From the NCBI GenBank assembly GCA_020430675.1, contig JAGQJJ010000225.1, forward strand, positions 1-6,713: a DNA stretch of 6,713 bases, read 5' to 3'. The position numbers and the translations under genes are program-made. Source of the stretch: Myxococcales bacterium (GTDB lineage Bacteria; Myxococcota; Bradymonadia; UBA7976; UBA1532). Under the pieces are notes generated by a model that had not been told where the DNA came from, searched no databases, and was given only the letters and a program-made list of their open reading frames with translations. Of this stretch, positions 4,487-6,713 are shown one piece after another (the first letter of the stretch is position 1; every line of letters begins with the position of its first letter).

Positions 4487-5312
4487 AGTGACCGATATTG
4501 GCGGCCGCCGCTCGGGCGAGCGTGAGGCGCGCCTCGCGGTCCGCGTCCGCGTCGCCGAAGCGCCCCGACCATGCGACGCGGCCGACGATGAACGGCCGGC
4601 GAATCTGGTCGGCCGAGTAGCTGCGCTCGATGCCGAGGGCCTGCATGATGGCCTGGCTGCGGGCGAACGTCTGCGCCATCGCGTCGGCGGTGCGTCGCAG
4701 CTTCAGCACCTCATCCCAGGCCGCCGTCGGGTCGACGCCCTGCGCGTCGGCGAGGTCGATGATGAACGCGGCGTCTTCGCCGAGCGGCGCCTTCTTGTCG
4801 TCCGGGTCGCCCCGCAGGTCGACCGTGCGCGCTCCCCAATACTCGCGGCCGAACGGTGGTGGCAGGTTCGGCCAGCGCACCCCCACCCGCATCGCGACGA
4901 GGTGCGGCACGCGGCCGTCGTCGGCCCGCTGCGCGCCCATCTCGCTCCCGCCGGCGGCGGCGAGCAGGCGGTTGAGCCCCCGCGCGTTGAACGCCCAGCC
5001 CCAGGGCGCTTCGTAGGTCTCGCGCGCGTCGAGCTGCACCTGCGCCAGACGCACGCCGAAGCCCGGCGGCAGCTCGATGGAGTCGACGCGCAGCACCGTG
5101 CCCGCGCCCGCCGGCAACGCGGCGAGCGCTTCGTCCGCCGACGTCCACACCCGGCCGAGCACGTCCCGCAGCTCGGGCCGGTTCGGTTGCGCCGCGGGAG
5201 ACGTCGTCGTCGGTGCTGGCGCCGACGTCGGCTCCACGTCGCCCGCGTCGATGGTGCGCGCGAACAACGCGCCGACGAGCTGGCCCATCAAGGTCTTGCG
5301 TTGGCGCGCCAT
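4443..5312 (-). CDS. Phage-type protein of unknown function, 289 aa
   Basis: Starts MARQRKTLMG two bases after the previous stop. After a Thr/Pro/Ala-rich linker (about 25-45) comes a folded region with LPPGFGVRLAQVQLD (81-95), an APWGWAFNARGLNRLLAAAGG segment (102-122), YWGARTVDLRGDP (159-170) and, near the end, QALGIERSYSADQI followed by RRPFIVGRV (224-246). This layout, in which a substrate-sensing N-terminal block is followed by a helix and a GIxxSYxxxxxxxPFIV motif, resembles conserved hypothetical proteins I associate with phage and prophage genomes. That is from memory and I cannot name the family. A role in phage DNA recombination or replication is a guess. The final 13 residues lie in the 71-bp repeat and are reused in the minicistron. 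Confidence 0.8.
   Translation of the reverse strand: MARQRKTLMGQLVGALFARTIDAGDVEPTSAPAPTTTSPAAQPNRPELRDVLGRVWTSADEALAALPAGAGTVLRVDSIELPPGFGVRLAQVQLDARETYEAPWGWAFNARGLNRLLAAAGGSEMGAQRADDGRVPHLVAMRVGVRWPNLPPPFGREYWGARTVDLRGDPDDKKAPLGEDAAFIIDLADAQGVDPTAAWDEVLKLRRTADAMAQTFARSQAIMQALGIERSYSADQIRRPFIVGRVAWSGRFGDADADREARLTLARAAAANIGHFNSLLGGPRSEVRP
4455..4482 (-). promoter_or_regulatory. Hairpin overlapping the ribosome-binding site of the cysteine-rich gene
   Basis: Second copy of the repeat hairpin, identical in both stems. Here it lies inside the last codons of the 289-residue gene, and its 3' arm overlaps the Shine-Dalgarno of ATG 4446. That arrangement suits translational coupling: the upstream ribosome melts the hairpin just before terminating at the ATGA. 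Predicted by eye only. Confidence 0.35.
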
Positions 5313-5314
5313 GG

Positions 5315-5602
5315 TCAGCTCGCGGCCGCGGGCATCGCCGCGGTGTCGGCGTCGTCGACGACCTCGACGACGTCGGCCAGCAGACAGCCTCGATAGCTGA
5401 TGTCAGACGACGACGTTTGCGGCCGGAAGTGGACACGCCACTTGATGCCCCCGGTCATGGCATCCCGCATCCGAATCGTCGTCGCGGGATACCCGGTGAT
5501 GACCTTGCCATCGCGCAGGACCACGGTGATCTCGCGCCCGTCGACCATCGCGGCCTCGACCGCGTCGACAACTTCAGGCTTCGCCCCACAGTAGAAGTCC
5601 AT
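5315..5602 (-). CDS. Small beta-rich protein, 95 aa, unknown function
   Basis: The ATG at 5602 shares a base with the previous stop (TGATG), and its own stop is two bases before the next start. The core, DGREITVVLRDGKVITGYPA (21-40), looks like two beta strands joined by a turn, then IKWRVHFRP and CLLADVVEVV give two more. This pattern resembles small SH3/Sm-like barrels, where a final strand reads L-x-D-V-x-x-V. The tail is Ala/Asp-rich and probably disordered. No catalytic motif seen and no family named. Position within the train supports a real, co-expressed gene. Confidence 0.7.
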   Translation of the reverse strand: MDFYCGAKPEVVDAVEAAMVDGREITVVLRDGKVITGYPATTIRMRDAMTGGIKWRVHFRPQTSSSDISYRGCLLADVVEVVDDADTAAMPAAAS

Positions 5603-5919
5603 CAGATGCCTCTCTTCTTCAGGATGGCTTCGCTCGCCCGCGCCTCATTCATGGCGCGTTCGCGCGCTTCGGTTCTTGCCACGAGATCGATCTGCCAGAG
5701 CCGGTCGGACGGCCCGAACAGATGGGCCGCGACGTATTCGCCGACAAGGGTCAGGGTGAGAGCCTCACTCCGACCGCGGACAAGCCCACGCCGTCGAAGC
5801 GCCGCTGCCGTTTGAGGGTGCGGCGCACAGTACGTCGCCCCGTGCGCCTCTCGGATCGCCCGTCTCTGGGGTGCGGTCAGGTGAGCGGCGATTCGCTCGG
5901 TCGTCTCTTCGCGCTGCAT
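5602..5919 (-). CDS. Small winged-helix-like protein, 105 aa
   Basis: I place the start at ATG 5919 (MQREETTER), which has GAGG about nine bases upstream and lies five bases after the stop of the Mom-like gene. A GTG at 5946 in frame would add nine residues but has no ribosome-binding site. The segment LTAPQRRAIREAH (14-26), TAAALRRRGLV (37-47) and LTLTLVGEYVAAHL (54-67) follows the helix, recognition helix and wing order of MarR-like winged-helix domains, including the ALRRRGLV-to-LTLTxxG spacing. The C-terminal 35 residues are a charged helix (ARTEARERAMNEARASEAIL). It could regulate this gene train or act in DNA packaging or replication; the sequence does not decide. Fold assignment is moderate, function unknown. 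Confidence 0.7.
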   Translation of the reverse strand: MQREETTERIAAHLTAPQRRAIREAHGATYCAPHPQTAAALRRRGLVRGRSEALTLTLVGEYVAAHLFGPSDRLWQIDLVARTEARERAMNEARASEAILKKRGI

Positions 5920-5924
5920 GATGT

Positions 5925-6713
5925 CTACCTCGTGATGGTGGGGCACTCAGCGCGCCCGGCCATCGATCGGGGTCGACGCAGCGGCCAGACGTACGCCAGG
6001 TTTCCGGGATGGGCGACGCGGCGGAACGGACCCGTCGCCAGGGCGCGGCGCACGTAGCTCTCGCCGCTCTCGCCCTGCATGCGCTTCGGCCCGCCCATCT
6101 CGACGAGCTGCCGCTCGGCATAGGCGGTGCCGCGTTCCTCGCGCCGAATCTTGGTCAGCGCCCGGCCGTTGAGCGCGCGCCCGTCGGGTCCGAGCAGCAG
6201 CGTGCGCGGGCTCGACCGGCCGGCCAGGCGGCCGTTGTGCGCCTTGTAGATGGTGCCGACGTGGCCGGGCTTGACGAGCTGCCCGTCAGCCGTCTCGCGA
6301 GCGAGCGGGTCGGCGTAGGCGAGCACGGCCGCAACGTCGGGCAGCTCGGCACGCAGCAGCCCGAAGGCGCGGGCGAGGAACCACGTCTCGCTGTTGCTCG
6401 GCTCTTCATCGAGCAGCACGAACCGGCCCAGCTCAACGCCGGCGGACGCCGCGACGCCCGCGTGCTTGCGAATCGCCGCCGGCTGCAAAGGCACCGAGAA
6501 CACCGCGACGCCGACCAGCCCGCGCCCGGCGCGGAACAGGCCGGCCCGGCGCCGCGCGGCGGGATAGCTGCGCGAGTAGTGGTGCTCGACGACGAAGTCG
6601 CGCGCCGTCTGCTCGTCGACCAGCTCGACGCCATACTGGCGCGGGACGAGCGGCTCGCCGGCCGGCCGATAGCTCGCGCGGCCCGAACGCCAGCGCTGAC
6701 ACTGCTCATTCAT
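5925..6713 (-). CDS. Mom-like DNA-modification protein (GNAT-like fold)
   Basis: A 262-residue protein, with ATG exactly at the window edge, so a longer start upstream cannot be excluded. It resembles phage Mom-like proteins: EHHYSRSYP (43-51), a GLVGVAVFSVP strand (65-75), ELGRFVLLDEEPSNSE (94-109) with the characteristic NSE, a YADP (133-136), and GHVGTIYKAHN (150-160). Phage Mu Mom is a GNAT-fold enzyme that converts adenine in phage DNA to N6-(carbamoylmethyl)adenine, blocking host restriction enzymes. The present protein is therefore a candidate base-modifying or related enzyme. The C-terminal part is basic (LTKIRREERG and a KRMQGESGESYVRRAL segment), as expected for DNA contact. It is the first visible gene of the minus-strand train. 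Family placement is by motif recall, not a search. Other GNAT-like phage proteins share some of these motifs, so the exact modification is not predicted. Confidence 0.72.
   Translation of the reverse strand: MNEQCQRWRSGRASYRPAGEPLVPRQYGVELVDEQTARDFVVEHHYSRSYPAARRRAGLFRAGRGLVGVAVFSVPLQPAAIRKHAGVAASAGVELGRFVLLDEEPSNSETWFLARAFGLLRAELPDVAAVLAYADPLARETADGQLVKPGHVGTIYKAHNGRLAGRSSPRTLLLGPDGRALNGRALTKIRREERGTAYAERQLVEMGGPKRMQGESGESYVRRALATGPFRRVAHPGNLAYVWPLRRPRSMAGRAECPTITR

Noticed and set aside
4488..5396. Plus-strand frame of 302 codons opposite the 289-residue gene
   Set aside because: Arg-rich shadow with no motifs; the minus-strand gene fits the overlapping train.

Overview
The window is GC-rich bacterial DNA with strong G/C third-position bias, tight gene packing and a Hanks-type Ser/Thr kinase. 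This fits a high-GC, kinase-rich lineage such as Myxococcota or a relative. That assignment is an inference from style; no marker gene is present. There are two parts, meeting at a sharp junction near position 3612.

Left part (1-3612), chromosome-like: the tail of an unrecognised gene; a Ser/Thr protein kinase (243-1457) that probably starts at a TTG with a good Shine-Dalgarno; a convergent small unknown gene (1484-1894, minus); and a divergent plus-strand operon holding a GNAT acetyltransferase (2010-2564) and an NAD-type isocitrate dehydrogenase (2561-3580). A second gene of the dehydrogenase superfamily starts at 3577 and breaks off after 12 codons.

Right part (3613-6713), all on the minus strand and phage- or mobile-element-like: a gene train in which each member touches or overlaps the next. 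In transcription order it holds a Mom-like DNA-modification protein (6713-5925), a small winged-helix-like protein, a 95-residue beta-rich protein, a 289-residue phage-type protein, a cysteine-rich putative zinc protein, an 18-residue minicistron, a 65-residue helical protein, and finally the first ~48 codons of a PP2C phosphatase, cut at the junction. The last four links are all ATGA stop/start overlaps, so translation is probably coupled through the chain.

The most notable features are (1) a 71-bp near-perfect direct repeat (3920-3990 and 4416-4486) that duplicates a whole gene-gene junction: the C-terminal codons of the upstream gene, a hairpin over the ribosome-binding site, the ATGA overlap, and the first 10 codons of the next gene; (2) the 18-residue minicistron made from that duplication; (3) the junction near 3612, where a truncated dehydrogenase and a truncated, oppositely oriented PP2C gene meet head to head, either a real rearrangement or an assembly chimera; and (4) the Mom-like gene, suggesting a modified-base anti-restriction function. 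No rRNA, tRNA, CRISPR array or insertion sequence was seen, and no gene-free stretch exceeds 300 bases.
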